Source: Microbacterium sp. GCS4 (GTDB taxonomy: Bacteria > Actinomycetota > Actinomycetes > Actinomycetales > Microbacteriaceae). Taken from it: 64,000 nt of DNA. The position numbers were made by a program, and so were the translations under genes. This document shows positions 9,806 to 16,823 of the stretch, one piece after another. Location of the stretch: NCBI RefSeq assembly GCF_001262495.1, contig NZ_LGYE01000001.1:372001-436000 (forward strand), given 5' to 3'. Under the pieces are notes generated by a model, which was not told the origin of the DNA, searched no databases, and saw only the letters and a list, made by a program, of their open reading frames with translations. Each line of letters starts with the position of its first letter. Within the stretch, counting starts at the first letter, position 1.

Positions 9806-9828
9806 GCCCCGAGTCTACGGGGCGTGCT
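9801..9828 (-). promoter_or_regulatory. 11-bp perfect palindrome with -10 hexamer in its centre
   Basis: AGCACGCCCCG (9801-9811) and its exact reverse complement (9818-9828) flank AGTCTA, which read on the minus strand is the -10 hexamer TAGACT of the lipoprotein gene. One arm covers the GTG start. This may be an operator, or a hairpin ending the ssb transcript, or both. Confidence 0.6.
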
Positions 9829-9876
9829 CCTGCTCACGGACGTGGGCGAGGCCGCGGCGCGTCCCGTCGGTCGATA

Positions 9877-10449
9877 TCACCGCGGAGCGCCGACACCCTC
9901 TGCTTCCTGCGTACGCGCCGAGTCGTCCCGTCGCGAAGACAGCGCGGGATCCGCCCACGCGACGTAGACGTCGAGCGCGTCTCCATCCCTCTCACTCCCG
10001 TCAGTCGCGGGGTCGTGCGCCGACGGAGTATCGTCTGCGGCGTCGGACATCGCCTCTCCGCCACCACGGCGCGCTCCCTCGTCGTTGCTCGCGCGCGGCG
10101 TCCTGCGGTAGTTCGCGGTACCCCACTTGAGATCGTGGCCGATCGCATCGGCGTCGATGTCGACGCTCGTCCCCTGCTTGCCGTTGTTCTCCCAGGCTCG
10201 GATCTTCAGACGCCCGACGACGATCACGCTGTCGCCCGCGCGCAGCGATGTCTTGACGTTCTCGGCGAGCCCGCGGAACGCGGCGACCGAGTACCAGTTG
10301 GTGGCCACCTCGACCCACGTCTGCGTCGCGTCGTCGAAGCGACGATGCGAGCTGGCCAGCCGGAAGTTGGTGACGGGCACGCCTCCGGCCGTCCTCCCCT
10401 GAGTCGGATCGGTCGCCACATTGCCCACGATGGTCACGATGTCCTGCAT
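9877..10449 (-). CDS. ssb: Single-stranded DNA-binding protein
   Basis: This 190-residue SSB binds single-stranded DNA in replication and repair. The OB-fold occupies about residues 1-110, beginning DIVTIVGNVATDPT and including NWYSVAAFRGLAENV. An acidic, Gly/Asp/Ser-rich tail follows, but no clear DDDIPF-type C-terminal tip is seen, so this may be an actinobacterial paralogue rather than the main replicative SSB. The ATG at 10449 has AGAGGAG 6 nt upstream. A longer upstream reading is rejected because homology starts at this Met. Confidence 0.88.
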   Translation of the reverse strand: MQDIVTIVGNVATDPTQGRTAGGVPVTNFRLASSHRRFDDATQTWVEVATNWYSVAAFRGLAENVKTSLRAGDSVIVVGRLKIRAWENNGKQGTSVDIDADAIGHDLKWGTANYRRTPRASNDEGARRGGGEAMSDAADDTPSAHDPATDGSERDGDALDVYVAWADPALSSRRDDSARTQEAEGVGAPR

Positions 10450-10622
10450 GTCTGCTCCTCTGTGATCCGGGTCTGATCGCCCGGGTGCTGACATCCTGCG
10501 CGCCTCAGCCGACGCCGCGAGACCCGGACCCCGCGATATGTGGACGGTCGGCGCACGTCCCCCGATGTGGAGAGCGAGTCGCCGCGACTGCCATCTACGC
10601 CGACTCCAGGGAATGTCGGTGG

Positions 10623-10638
10623 TCGGCCATATGTTCGA
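10623..10638. promoter_or_regulatory. Candidate degenerate LexA (SOS) box
   Basis: The 16 bases TCGGCCATATGTTCGA match the actinobacterial LexA palindrome (TCGAAC-N4-GTTCGA) in the entire right arm and four of six bases of the left arm. They lie 18 nt before the start of the small gene at 10656. The left-arm mismatches make this weak. Confidence 0.35.
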
Positions 10639-10655
10639 ATCAGAGAGGAGAACCG

Positions 10656-10925
10656 ATGTCCCACACCACGAGCACGACGCTTCCCGAGGTCCCGTACGCC
10701 ACTCCGCAGCTATCGTCTCGGCGCGAGCACCTGATCCGCGCATCCGCTCATTTGTGGCGTGTGCAGGATGCCTCCGGGCGCGTCCTCGGACACCTCCGTC
10801 TCGCCAGCGACCCGCTCGGCGTGCGCTACCGCGCAGAGCGACTGCACCTGCCGACGGCGACGTTCCGCCTCGTGGGGGATTTCTGGCGAGCCGATGACGC
10901 GGTCGCCGCGCTCCGCAACGGGTGA
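10656..10925 (+). CDS. Small hypothetical protein (89 aa)
   Basis: This 89-residue soluble protein is unknown to me. The N-terminal 25 residues are Thr/Ser/Pro-rich and probably disordered. The rest, with LWRVQDASGRVLGHL and FRLVGDFWRADDAVAAL, looks like a small beta-rich domain ending in a helix. The ATG at 10656 is supported by AGAGAGGAG 5 nt upstream; a longer frame from 10485 has no ribosome site. It diverges from ssb across a 206-nt gap holding a possible SOS box and a TATGTT hexamer at 10630-10635. Confidence 0.7.
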   Translation: MSHTTSTTLPEVPYATPQLSSRREHLIRASAHLWRVQDASGRVLGHLRLASDPLGVRYRAERLHLPTATFRLVGDFWRADDAVAALRNG

Positions 10926-10980
10926 ATACGCACCGGACAGGGCAGACCAGGACTTCGAGTGTCCAAGAATGCGGATTACG

Positions 10981-11053
10981 TGCCCCCGGCAGGATTCGAA
11001 CCTGCGACCAAGAGATTAGAAGGCTCCTGCTCTTTCCCCTGAGCTACGGAGGC
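10981..11053 (-). tRNA. tRNA-Arg (anticodon TCT)
   Basis: A complete 73-nt cloverleaf is visible on the minus strand: 7-bp acceptor stem (one G-U), D stem GCTC/GAGC, anticodon loop CTTCTAA at 11022-11016, T arm GCAGG-TTCGAAT-CCTGC and discriminator A. The anticodon TCT reads AGA codons. The anticodon stem has a C-U mismatch at its loop end. CCA is not encoded. It lies head to head with orn. Confidence 0.95.
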
Positions 11054-11099
11054 GGGCACTCTACGGTACCGCGCCGGAGCCCGATGTCGGAGCCGTCGA

Positions 11100-11105
11100 T
11101 AGGAT
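11100..11105 (+). promoter_or_regulatory. Candidate -10 for leaderless orn
   Basis: TAGGAT starts exactly 12 nt before the orn ATG, with no ribosome-binding site between, predicting transcription from the A of the start codon. Confidence 0.55.
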
Positions 11106-11111
11106 GTCGGC

Positions 11112-11738
11112 ATGGTATCTGCGTCTGAGAACGACCGGCTCGTCTGGATCGACTGCGAGATGACCGGACTCGATCTCTCCGTGGACGAGCTCGTCGAGAT
11201 CGCGGTCGTCATCACCGACTTCGAGCTCAACCCGGTCGATCCGGGGTTCCAAGTGGTCATCCGGCCGAGCGACGCTGCCCTCGCGCACATGAACGACTTC
11301 GTCACCGCGATGCACGAGAACTCCGGGCTCATCACCGAGATCACCGACGGAGTCTCGCTCGCAGAGGCCGAGGAGCAGACTCTCGCGTACATCAAGCGCT
11401 TCGCACCCGTCGAGCGCAAGGCGCCGCTCGCCGGCAACACGATCGGCACCGATCGCATGTTCCTCGCGAAGTACATGCCGCAGGTCGACCACTGGCTGCA
11501 CTACCGCAACGTCGATGTCTCGAGCATCAAGGAACTGTCTCGTCGCTGGTATCCGCGCGTGTTCTTCCAGGCCCCGGCCAAGGACGGCGGGCACCGGGCA
11601 CTCGCCGACATCCTGGAGTCGATCCGCGAGCTCCGGTACTACCGCGAGGCCGTGTTCGTCGACGAGCCCGGTCCCTCGAGCGACGACGCACGCGAGATCG
11701 CGAGCCGCACCGTGTCAGAGTTCACCCCAAACATGTAA
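11112..11738 (+). CDS. orn: Oligoribonuclease
   Basis: This 208-residue DEDDh exonuclease degrades 2-5 nt RNA fragments, including pGpG, to mononucleotides in the final step of RNA decay. The Exo I motif is IDCEMTGLDL near residues 12-21, Exo II lies in the NTIGTDRMFLAKYMP region, and the Exo III His/Asp are in GGHRALADILESI. The length is normal for the family. The ATG at 11112 is preceded by TAGGAT with a 6-nt gap, consistent with a leaderless mRNA. tRNA-Arg is divergent upstream and tRNA-His follows by about 36 nt. Confidence 0.96.
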   Translation: MVSASENDRLVWIDCEMTGLDLSVDELVEIAVVITDFELNPVDPGFQVVIRPSDAALAHMNDFVTAMHENSGLITEITDGVSLAEAEEQTLAYIKRFAPVERKAPLAGNTIGTDRMFLAKYMPQVDHWLHYRNVDVSSIKELSRRWYPRVFFQAPAKDGGHRALADILESIRELRYYREAVFVDEPGPSSDDAREIASRTVSEFTPNM

Positions 11739-11774
11739 TAGACTCGTCTGGTTGCCGATTCCGATCGGCGCATG

Positions 11775-11850
11775 GTGGGTATAGCTCAGCTGGTAGAGCG
11801 CTGGCTTGTGGTGCCGGATGTCGCGGGTTCGAGTCCCGTTACTCACCCCA
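11775..11850 (+). tRNA. tRNA-His (anticodon GTG)
   Basis: A full cloverleaf with acceptor GTGGGTA/TACTCAC, anticodon GTG at 11808-11810 in loop TTGTGGT, and T-loop TTCGAGT is present. The base before the gene (G at 11774) can pair with discriminator C at 11847, giving the G-1:C73 identity pair unique to tRNA-His. CCA is encoded at 11848-11850. A strong terminator follows directly. Confidence 0.97.
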
Positions 11851-11852
11851 GG

Positions 11853-11885
11853 AAGGCCCGGGTCTCAGACCCGGGCCTTTTCTTT
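11853..11885 (+). terminator. Rho-independent terminator after tRNA-His
   Basis: A GC-rich stem of 11-13 bp (11853-11865 with 11867-11879) is followed by TTTTCTTT, a textbook intrinsic terminator starting 3 nt after the tRNA CCA end. Confidence 0.85.
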
Positions 11886-11893
11886 CCATTCGG

Positions 11894-11913
11894 AATACCC
11901 CTAGGGGGTATAT
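11894..11913 (+). promoter_or_regulatory. CsoR-like copper operator
   Basis: The near-palindrome ATACCCC-TA-GGGGGTAT resembles CsoR operators of actinobacteria, where Cu(I) releases the repressor. TATATG at its right edge could be the -10 of the P-type ATPase gene that starts 36 nt downstream. No csoR gene is visible in the window. Confidence 0.6.
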
Positions 11914-11948
11914 GGTTCTGGTCAGGGACGAAAGGACGGAGCTCCACC

Positions 11949-14039
11949 ATGTCGCACGACCACGCAGGCCACTCAGGCCACGCCGAACCTACGAGCCACG
12001 CCGACCCCACACGCCACGCCGATCACACGAGTCACGCCGCTCATTCGGGCCATGGCGGCCATGCCGGACACACCGAGCGTTTCCGACGCCTGTTCTGGAT
12101 CATGTTGGCCGTCTCCCTTCCGGTCGTCGCCACCTCCCCGATGTTCGCCATGATCTTGGGCTACGAGGTGCCGGGCCCGCTGCAGTGGATCGCGCCGATC
12201 CTGGGCTCTGTCATGTACTTCTGGGGCGGGTCCCCGTTCCTCACCGGCGCAGCCGCTGAACTCAAAGCCCGCCGTCCCGGGATGATGCTGCTCATCGGGC
12301 TCGCGATCACGGTGGCGTTCCTCGCATCCTGGGGCGCGTCGCTCGGACTGCTCCATCACGAGCTCGAGTTCTGGTGGGAGCTGGCACTCCTGATCGTCAT
12401 CATGCTGCTGGGGCATTGGATCGAGATGCGATCCCTCGCACAGACCACCAACGCGCTGGACTCGCTCGCGGCGCTTCTGCCGGACGAGGCGGAGCGCATC
12501 GAGGCCGACGGCACCACGCTGGTCGCGCCGTCCGACCTTCGCGTCGGAGATGTCGTGATCGTCCGACCCGGCGGACGCATTCCCGCCGACGGGCGGATCG
12601 TTCAGGGTGCCGCCAGCGTCGACGAGTCGATGATCACGGGCGAATCCCGCCCTGTCGATCGGGCGATGGGCGACGCCGTCGTCGCCGGCACGGTGTCGAC
12701 GGACTCCGGCATCCGCGTCGAGATCACCGCTGTCGGCGCGGACACCGCTCTCGCCGGAATCCAGCGGCTGGTCAGCGAGGCGCAGGCGTCCTCGTCGCGC
12801 GCCCAGCGGATCGCCGATCGCGCGGCCGCATGGCTCTTCTGGTTCGCCCTGGGGTCGGCCCTCGTCACCGCGATCGTGTGGACGGTGCTGGGCCTGCCCG
12901 ATGACGCCGTGATCCGCACGATCACGGTGCTGGTGATCGCCTGCCCGCACGCCCTCGGACTCGCGATCCCGCTGGTCGTGTCGATCGCGACCGAGCGCGC
13001 CGCGCGCGCCGGCATCCTCGTGAAGGACCGGCTCGCGCTCGAGACGATGCGGACTGTCGACACCGTGCTGTTCGACAAGACCGGCACACTGACGAAGGGC
13101 GCGCCCACCGTGACTGCCGTCGAGACCGTCGTCGGCGTCGCGGAGGACGACGTGCTGAGGCTCGCTGCGGCGGCGGAGAGCGACTCGGAGCACCCGCTCG
13201 CCCGGGCGATCGTCGACACCGCGAGGCGGCGCGAGCTCGCTCTTCCCACGGCTGCGGACTTCACCTCCTCCCCCGCTGTCGGAGTGCGGGCGCAGGTCGA
13301 CCGTCGCCTCGTCGCCGTCGGCGGACCGCGCCTCCTCGACGAGGAGCGACTCGCAGAACGCCCGATCGCGGCGGCGTGGCGCGAAGAGGGGGCGATCATC
13401 CTGCACGTCGTGGCCGACCACCGCGTCATCGGCGCTCTGCGGCTCGCCGACGAAGTGCGAGCCGAGTCCGTCGAGGCCGTCGCTGCGCTGCGCGGTCAGG
13501 GCATCGAGGTCGTGATGCTCACGGGTGACGCTCAGGCCGTGGCCGAGCACGTCGCAGAGGCGCTCGGCATCCACCGCGTCTTCGCGGGCGTGCGCCCCGA
13601 GGACAAGGCGTCGACGGTGCGCGAACTGCAGTCCGAGGGTCGCACGGTCGCGATGGTCGGTGATGGTGTCAACGATGCTCCCGCTCTCGCGCAGGCGGAT
13701 GTCGGGCTTGCGATCGGCGCCGGCACCGACGTGGCGATCGCATCCGCCGGCGTGATCCTGGCGAGCGACGATCCGCGCACGGTCGGCTCTGTGATCGCAC
13801 TGTCGCGGGCGAGTTATCGCAAGATGACGCAGAACCTGTGGTGGGCGGCCGGCTACAACATCCTGTCGGTGCCGCTCGCGGCCGGAGTGCTGGCACCGTG
13901 GGGCTTCGTCCTGCCGATGTCCGTCGGCGCTGTTCTCATGTCGCTCTCGACGATCGTGGTGGCGCTGAACGCCCAGCTCCTCCGACGACTCGACCTGCGT
14001 CCGCACGCGCTCCCGGAACGACCGCACTCGGTCGACTGA
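11949..14039 (+). CDS. copB: CopB-type (CPH) heavy-metal P1B-ATPase with His-rich N-terminus
   Basis: This 696-residue P-type ATPase exports metal ions across the membrane. Its transport motif is CPH (332-334), which marks the CopB/P1B-3 group associated with copper, rather than CPC. TGES is at 230-233, the phosphorylated DKTGT at 376-380, SEHPLA and GDGVND follow, and eight or so membrane segments fit the family. Instead of HMA domains the N-terminus carries 12 His in the first 41 residues, a likely metal-binding tail. The ATG at 11949 has ACGGAG upstream; a longer frame through the tRNA is rejected. The upstream CsoR-like site suggests copper induction. Confidence 0.92.
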   Translation: MSHDHAGHSGHAEPTSHADPTRHADHTSHAAHSGHGGHAGHTERFRRLFWIMLAVSLPVVATSPMFAMILGYEVPGPLQWIAPILGSVMYFWGGSPFLTGAAAELKARRPGMMLLIGLAITVAFLASWGASLGLLHHELEFWWELALLIVIMLLGHWIEMRSLAQTTNALDSLAALLPDEAERIEADGTTLVAPSDLRVGDVVIVRPGGRIPADGRIVQGAASVDESMITGESRPVDRAMGDAVVAGTVSTDSGIRVEITAVGADTALAGIQRLVSEAQASSSRAQRIADRAAAWLFWFALGSALVTAIVWTVLGLPDDAVIRTITVLVIACPHALGLAIPLVVSIATERAARAGILVKDRLALETMRTVDTVLFDKTGTLTKGAPTVTAVETVVGVAEDDVLRLAAAAESDSEHPLARAIVDTARRRELALPTAADFTSSPAVGVRAQVDRRLVAVGGPRLLDEERLAERPIAAAWREEGAIILHVVADHRVIGALRLADEVRAESVEAVAALRGQGIEVVMLTGDAQAVAEHVAEALGIHRVFAGVRPEDKASTVRELQSEGRTVAMVGDGVNDAPALAQADVGLAIGAGTDVAIASAGVILASDDPRTVGSVIALSRASYRKMTQNLWWAAGYNILSVPLAAGVLAPWGFVLPMSVGAVLMSLSTIVVALNAQLLRRLDLRPHALPERPHSVD

Positions 14040-14077
14040 CGACGGAGGCGGCGCCGGAAGCGATGGCGCGTGGACCC

Positions 14078-14083
14078 TAGAAT
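14078..14083 (+). promoter_or_regulatory. Candidate -10 for leaderless lysE-like gene
   Basis: TAGAAT starts 12 nt before the GTG at 14090. This supports 14090 as the original start codon and so puts the TAG at 14105 inside the reading frame. Confidence 0.5.
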
Positions 14084-14089
14084 TGCCAC

Positions 14090-14716
14090 GTGTCGCCCGC
14101 CGTCTAGTTCTCCCTCCTCGCCGCGTGCGTGGTCATCAGCTTCACTCCGGGAGCAGGCGCGATCAACACGATGTCGAACGCGCTGAGCCAAGGCTGGCGG
14201 CGCTCGATCTGGGGAATCATCGGACAACAGCTCGCCCTGATCGTGCACGTCGTCATCGTCGCAGCCGGCGTCGGACTCATCGTCGCCCGCTCCGAGATCC
14301 TGTTCACCGTCATCCGCTACGCGGGGGCGGCCTATCTCGTGTACCTCGGCGTCCGCCTGATCCTCACGCGTCCGAACCTGCGCACGAGCCCGGAAGACGA
14401 GGTCGACGCACGAGAGGGACACTGGTCGATGATCCGGCGCGGCTTCTGGGTGAACCTCCTCAACCCGAAGGCGATCGTCTTCTTCCTCGCGTTCATCCCC
14501 CAGTTCGTGCGCCTCGACGAACCGCAGCTCCCCCAGTACGTGACCCTCATCATCACGGTGATCGTCGTCGACGTGCTGGTCATGTGGGGGTTCTTCGCCG
14601 CGGCGGCCCGCCCCTTCCGTCGGCTCACACGTTCCGCCCGCGGTCAGCGCACGCTCAACAGCGTGTTCGGCGCCCTGTTCATCGGTGTCGCCGCGTTGCT
14701 GGTGTTCCTTCATTGA
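14090..14716 (+). pseudogene. LysE/RhtB-family exporter with in-frame TAG at codon 6
   Basis: This is a LysE-superfamily amino-acid exporter (208 codons) with the N-terminal signature ISFTPGAGAINTMSNAL, about five or six membrane segments and the WVNLLNPKA motif. Reading from GTG 14090 gives MSPAV, then TAG at 14105-14107, then FSLLAACVV in the same frame. Homologues, as I recall them, have Trp here, so TGG to TAG is the simplest explanation. The frame after the TAG is intact to 14716. Restart at GTG 14129 would give a 195-residue protein lacking the first half of TM1. It could be a recent pseudogene, a strain polymorphism or a sequencing error. Confidence 0.75.
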
Positions 14717-14748
14717 CCGCCGGCGACCGTCCCCGAGGTGCGCGTCAT

Positions 14749-14754
14749 AGGCTG
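14749..14754 (+). promoter_or_regulatory. Candidate -10 for leaderless metallopeptidase-clpS operon
   Basis: TAGGCT begins 12 nt before the ATG at 14761, with no ribosome-binding site between, predicting a leaderless transcript for the three coupled genes. Confidence 0.55.
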
Positions 14755-14760
14755 TAGGCG

Positions 14761-15108
14761 ATGGAGATGGATGCTGCTGCCTTCGAAGAGCTCGTGATCG
14801 ACGAGCTCGACCGACTGCCCGACGACATGGTCGAGGGACTCGACAACGTCGCGTTCGTGGTCGAGGACCGACCGGAGGACGGCAGTCTCGATCTGCTCGG
14901 CCTCTACGACGGACTGGCGCTGACCGAGAGGACCCAGTACGGGATGGGCGAGCTTCCGGACAGGATCGTCGTGTATCGCGAACCGCATCTGGCCGCGTGC
15001 GACGACGAGGACGAGTTGCGCGATGAGGTCCACACGACCCTCGTGCATGAGATCGCGCACTTCTACGGCATCGATGACGAGCAGCTGCACGAGCTGGGGT
15101 GGGCATGA
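14761..15108 (+). CDS. Metallopeptidase family protein (minimal zincin, PF06262 type)
   Basis: This 115-residue protein is a minimal zincin: LVHEIAHFYGIDDEQL places HEIAH at residues 96-100 with an Asp soon after that can complete the zinc site. Family members are widespread in actinobacteria next to clpS, but their substrates are not established. The ATG at 14761 is the probable leaderless start. The stop overlaps the clpS ATG by 4 nt. Coupling to clpS and DUF2017 suggests a shared role in protein turnover, by inference. Confidence 0.9.
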   Translation: MEMDAAAFEELVIDELDRLPDDMVEGLDNVAFVVEDRPEDGSLDLLGLYDGLALTERTQYGMGELPDRIVVYREPHLAACDDEDELRDEVHTTLVHEIAHFYGIDDEQLHELGWA

Positions 15109-15398
15109 CCCCGCTCGCGAGCCCGGACATCGATCAGGATCTGGACCTTTCGGCTGCTCCGATGGACCCCTGGGAGGTCGTCGTCTGGAACGATCCGGTC
15201 AACCTGATGAGCTATGTCGTGCGGGTCTTCCGCACGTACTTCGGCTACTCGACCGATCATGCGACGCGGCTCATGCTCTCGGTTCATCACGACGGGCATG
15301 CGATCGTCTCGACGGGCCCCCGCGAGACCATGGAGGTGCATGCGCAGGCCATGCACGACTACGGACTCTGGGCCACCGTGCGGAAGGTCGGCTCGTGA
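15105..15398 (+). CDS. clpS: ATP-dependent Clp protease adaptor ClpS
   Basis: This 97-residue ClpS adaptor delivers N-degron substrates to the ClpC/ClpP machine. The family core WEVVVWNDPVNLMSYVV lies at residues 22-38, with the Asp-Pro-Val-Asn segment lining the N-degron pocket, and HATRLMLSVHHDGHAIV follows. The disordered N-terminal 20 residues are normal. The start is ATG 15105, overlapping the preceding stop as ATGA; an in-frame GTG two codons earlier is less likely. The stop overlaps the DUF2017 start as GTGA. Confidence 0.95.
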   Translation: MTPLASPDIDQDLDLSAAPMDPWEVVVWNDPVNLMSYVVRVFRTYFGYSTDHATRLMLSVHHDGHAIVSTGPRETMEVHAQAMHDYGLWATVRKVGS

Positions 15399-15886
15399 GC
15401 GCGACGATCGCGATGCGGATGGCGCGGATCGAGGGCATCCAGTTGTCGAGGTTGGTGGATGACTTCGTCGAACTCGTCGGATCGGACCGCGATCTCTCCG
15501 ACCCGGCAGTGAATCGGCTCGCGCCGGATGCGTACCCGGGCGATGCAGAGGCCGCGCGGGAGTTCCGCGAGGCGACCCGCGCAGACCTCTTCGACCGCCG
15601 ACTGCACGATGCCGAGGTCGTGCGTCATGCGTTGTCCGCCGTACGCACCGACGACGAGCTGACCGAGGCCGAGGCGTTCATCGAACTCGATGTCACGCTG
15701 ACGGCGGCGGATGCGGATGCCTGGCTGCGCACGCTCGCGGCGCTGCGTCTCGTGATCGCCGCTCGACTGGGCATCGAACGCGACGACGACCATGACCCCG
15801 AGGACGCGAGATACGGCATCTACGACTGGCTCGGATACCGTCTCGAGGTCATCGTCCAGGCTGCCGACGAGCTCGACGGATCCTGA
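15395..15886 (+). CDS. DUF2017 family protein
   Basis: This 163-residue, acidic, largely helical protein matches DUF2017, a family known from actinobacteria directly downstream of clpS and of unknown function. There is no signal peptide or membrane segment. DWLGYRLEVIVQAADEL near the C-terminus is the most family-like stretch. The GTG start at 15395 overlaps the clpS stop by 4 nt. Its constant coupling to clpS makes an accessory role in N-degron recognition possible, but nothing in the sequence shows it. Confidence 0.88.
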   Translation: MSATIAMRMARIEGIQLSRLVDDFVELVGSDRDLSDPAVNRLAPDAYPGDAEAAREFREATRADLFDRRLHDAEVVRHALSAVRTDDELTEAEAFIELDVTLTAADADAWLRTLAALRLVIAARLGIERDDDHDPEDARYGIYDWLGYRLEVIVQAADELDGS

Positions 15887-15903
15887 GCACGGCGCCGGGC
15901 CTC

Positions 15904-16485
15904 TCAGGGGATCGTAACGATCCGGGTCGCGAGCGATCGGGGATCGTCCCTTCGCAGGTGCGACTCCTCCTGGCGGGCCCAGCGGTCCCAGTGCGGTCGA
16001 TAGGTGTCGCCGTCCCGTGCGAGCGCCCGCCGCTTGCGCGACTCGACGCCGGAATCGACCCAGATGCGCACGTCGGCGATCGCGGCTGTGGCGGGTGTCA
16101 GGATGCCGCTGCCTTCGACGAGCAGGCTCAGCGACGGGTCGACGGCGTGGCTCTCCGCATCCCGCTCGTGCTCCCAGTCCCAGCGGTTCCACGTTCCGAG
16201 CAGGCCCCGGCCGTGCGGGCGGAGGATGCCGTCGAGAGCCCGCTCCACGCCCGATTCGAGGCCGTCCCAGCCGGGGTAGATCGAGTCGAGTGCGATGAGC
16301 TGCACGCGGCCGCGCACCGGCCACCGGTCCACCAGGAGTCTCGCGAGCGATGTCTTCCCCGCCCCACTGCGTCCGTCGACGAGCACCACCGGGTTGGTGG
16401 CGGCCACCGCACGGATGTCCGCGACGATCAGTGTCGCGGCGTCATCGAGAGCCGCCGCGACCGGATCGTCACTTCTTGAGCGCAC
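15904..16485 (-). CDS. P-loop nucleoside/uridine kinase-like ATP-binding protein
   Basis: This 193-residue P-loop protein has Walker A GRSGAGKTSLARLL near residues 38-51. LIALDSIYPGWDGL follows at the place where uridine kinases bind substrate, then LLVEGSGIL and a basic C-terminal lid with repeated Arg. It resembles uridine kinase-like proteins, although the phosphate acceptor is unknown. The GTG start at 16485 overlaps the end of the GerW-family gene by 17 nt, so the two are co-transcribed and probably coupled. Confidence 0.78.
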   Translation of the reverse strand: MRSRSDDPVAAALDDAATLIVADIRAVAATNPVVLVDGRSGAGKTSLARLLVDRWPVRGRVQLIALDSIYPGWDGLESGVERALDGILRPHGRGLLGTWNRWDWEHERDAESHAVDPSLSLLVEGSGILTPATAAIADVRIWVDSGVESRKRRALARDGDTYRPHWDRWARQEESHLRRDDPRSLATRIVTIP

Positions 16486-16786
16486 GGATGATGCGGGAGA
16501 GCGCGCGTCCGGCGACCCAGACGAACGGCACGGCGACGACGAGCAGGGTCACGATGTTGGGCTCGAACCGCAGCCCTTCCTCACGACGCACGTAGACGCC
16601 CACCGGAACGGAGATGCCCCCGCCCCCGCCGCCTTCGGCGCCGTCGCCGCTGCCCCCGCCGAAACCCGAGTACGTGAAGGCGACGGGTGTGATGCTCACT
16701 CCGTCGACGTCCTGCGGTTCGCCGTAAGCGCTCTTGACGCCGAAGTCCGCTGCCTGCTTGCCGAGTTCCAGTGCGATGTTGGGCAT
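16469..16786 (-). CDS. GerW (YtfJ) family protein
   Basis: This 105-residue protein matches the GerW/YtfJ family, named from a Bacillus spore germination protein but common in non-sporulating actinobacteria, where its role is unknown. The order is a short helical start, a beta segment with GVSITPVAFTYSGFGGG, a Gly-rich stretch with six Gly in a row, VPVGVYVRREEGLRF, and a C-terminal membrane-like helix near 80-98. The ATG at 16786 follows TAGCGT (16798-16793) by 6 nt, so it is probably leaderless. Confidence 0.82.
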   Translation of the reverse strand: MPNIALELGKQAADFGVKSAYGEPQDVDGVSITPVAFTYSGFGGGSGDGAEGGGGGGISVPVGVYVRREEGLRFEPNIVTLLVVAVPFVWVAGRALSRIIRALKK

Positions 16787-16792
16787 GCGTCC

Positions 16793-16798
16793 ACGCTA
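16793..16798 (-). promoter_or_regulatory. Candidate -10 for leaderless gerW-like gene
   Basis: On the minus strand TAGCGT begins 12 nt before the ATG at 16786 and no ribosome-binding site lies between. Confidence 0.5.
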
Positions 16799-16823
16799 GT
16801 CCAGGACCCGGCGAAAAGCAGGG

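Noticed and set aside
11775..11890. tRNA-His 3' end as an attachment site for an island carrying copB
   Set aside because: I found no integrase, no repeat of the tRNA 3' end downstream, and no shift in base composition in the following genes.
11949..12075. Repeated CAC-containing units at the start of copB as a short tandem repeat or CRISPR-like array
   Set aside because: The repetition is coding: it specifies a His-rich metal-binding N-terminus and the units are irregular in length.
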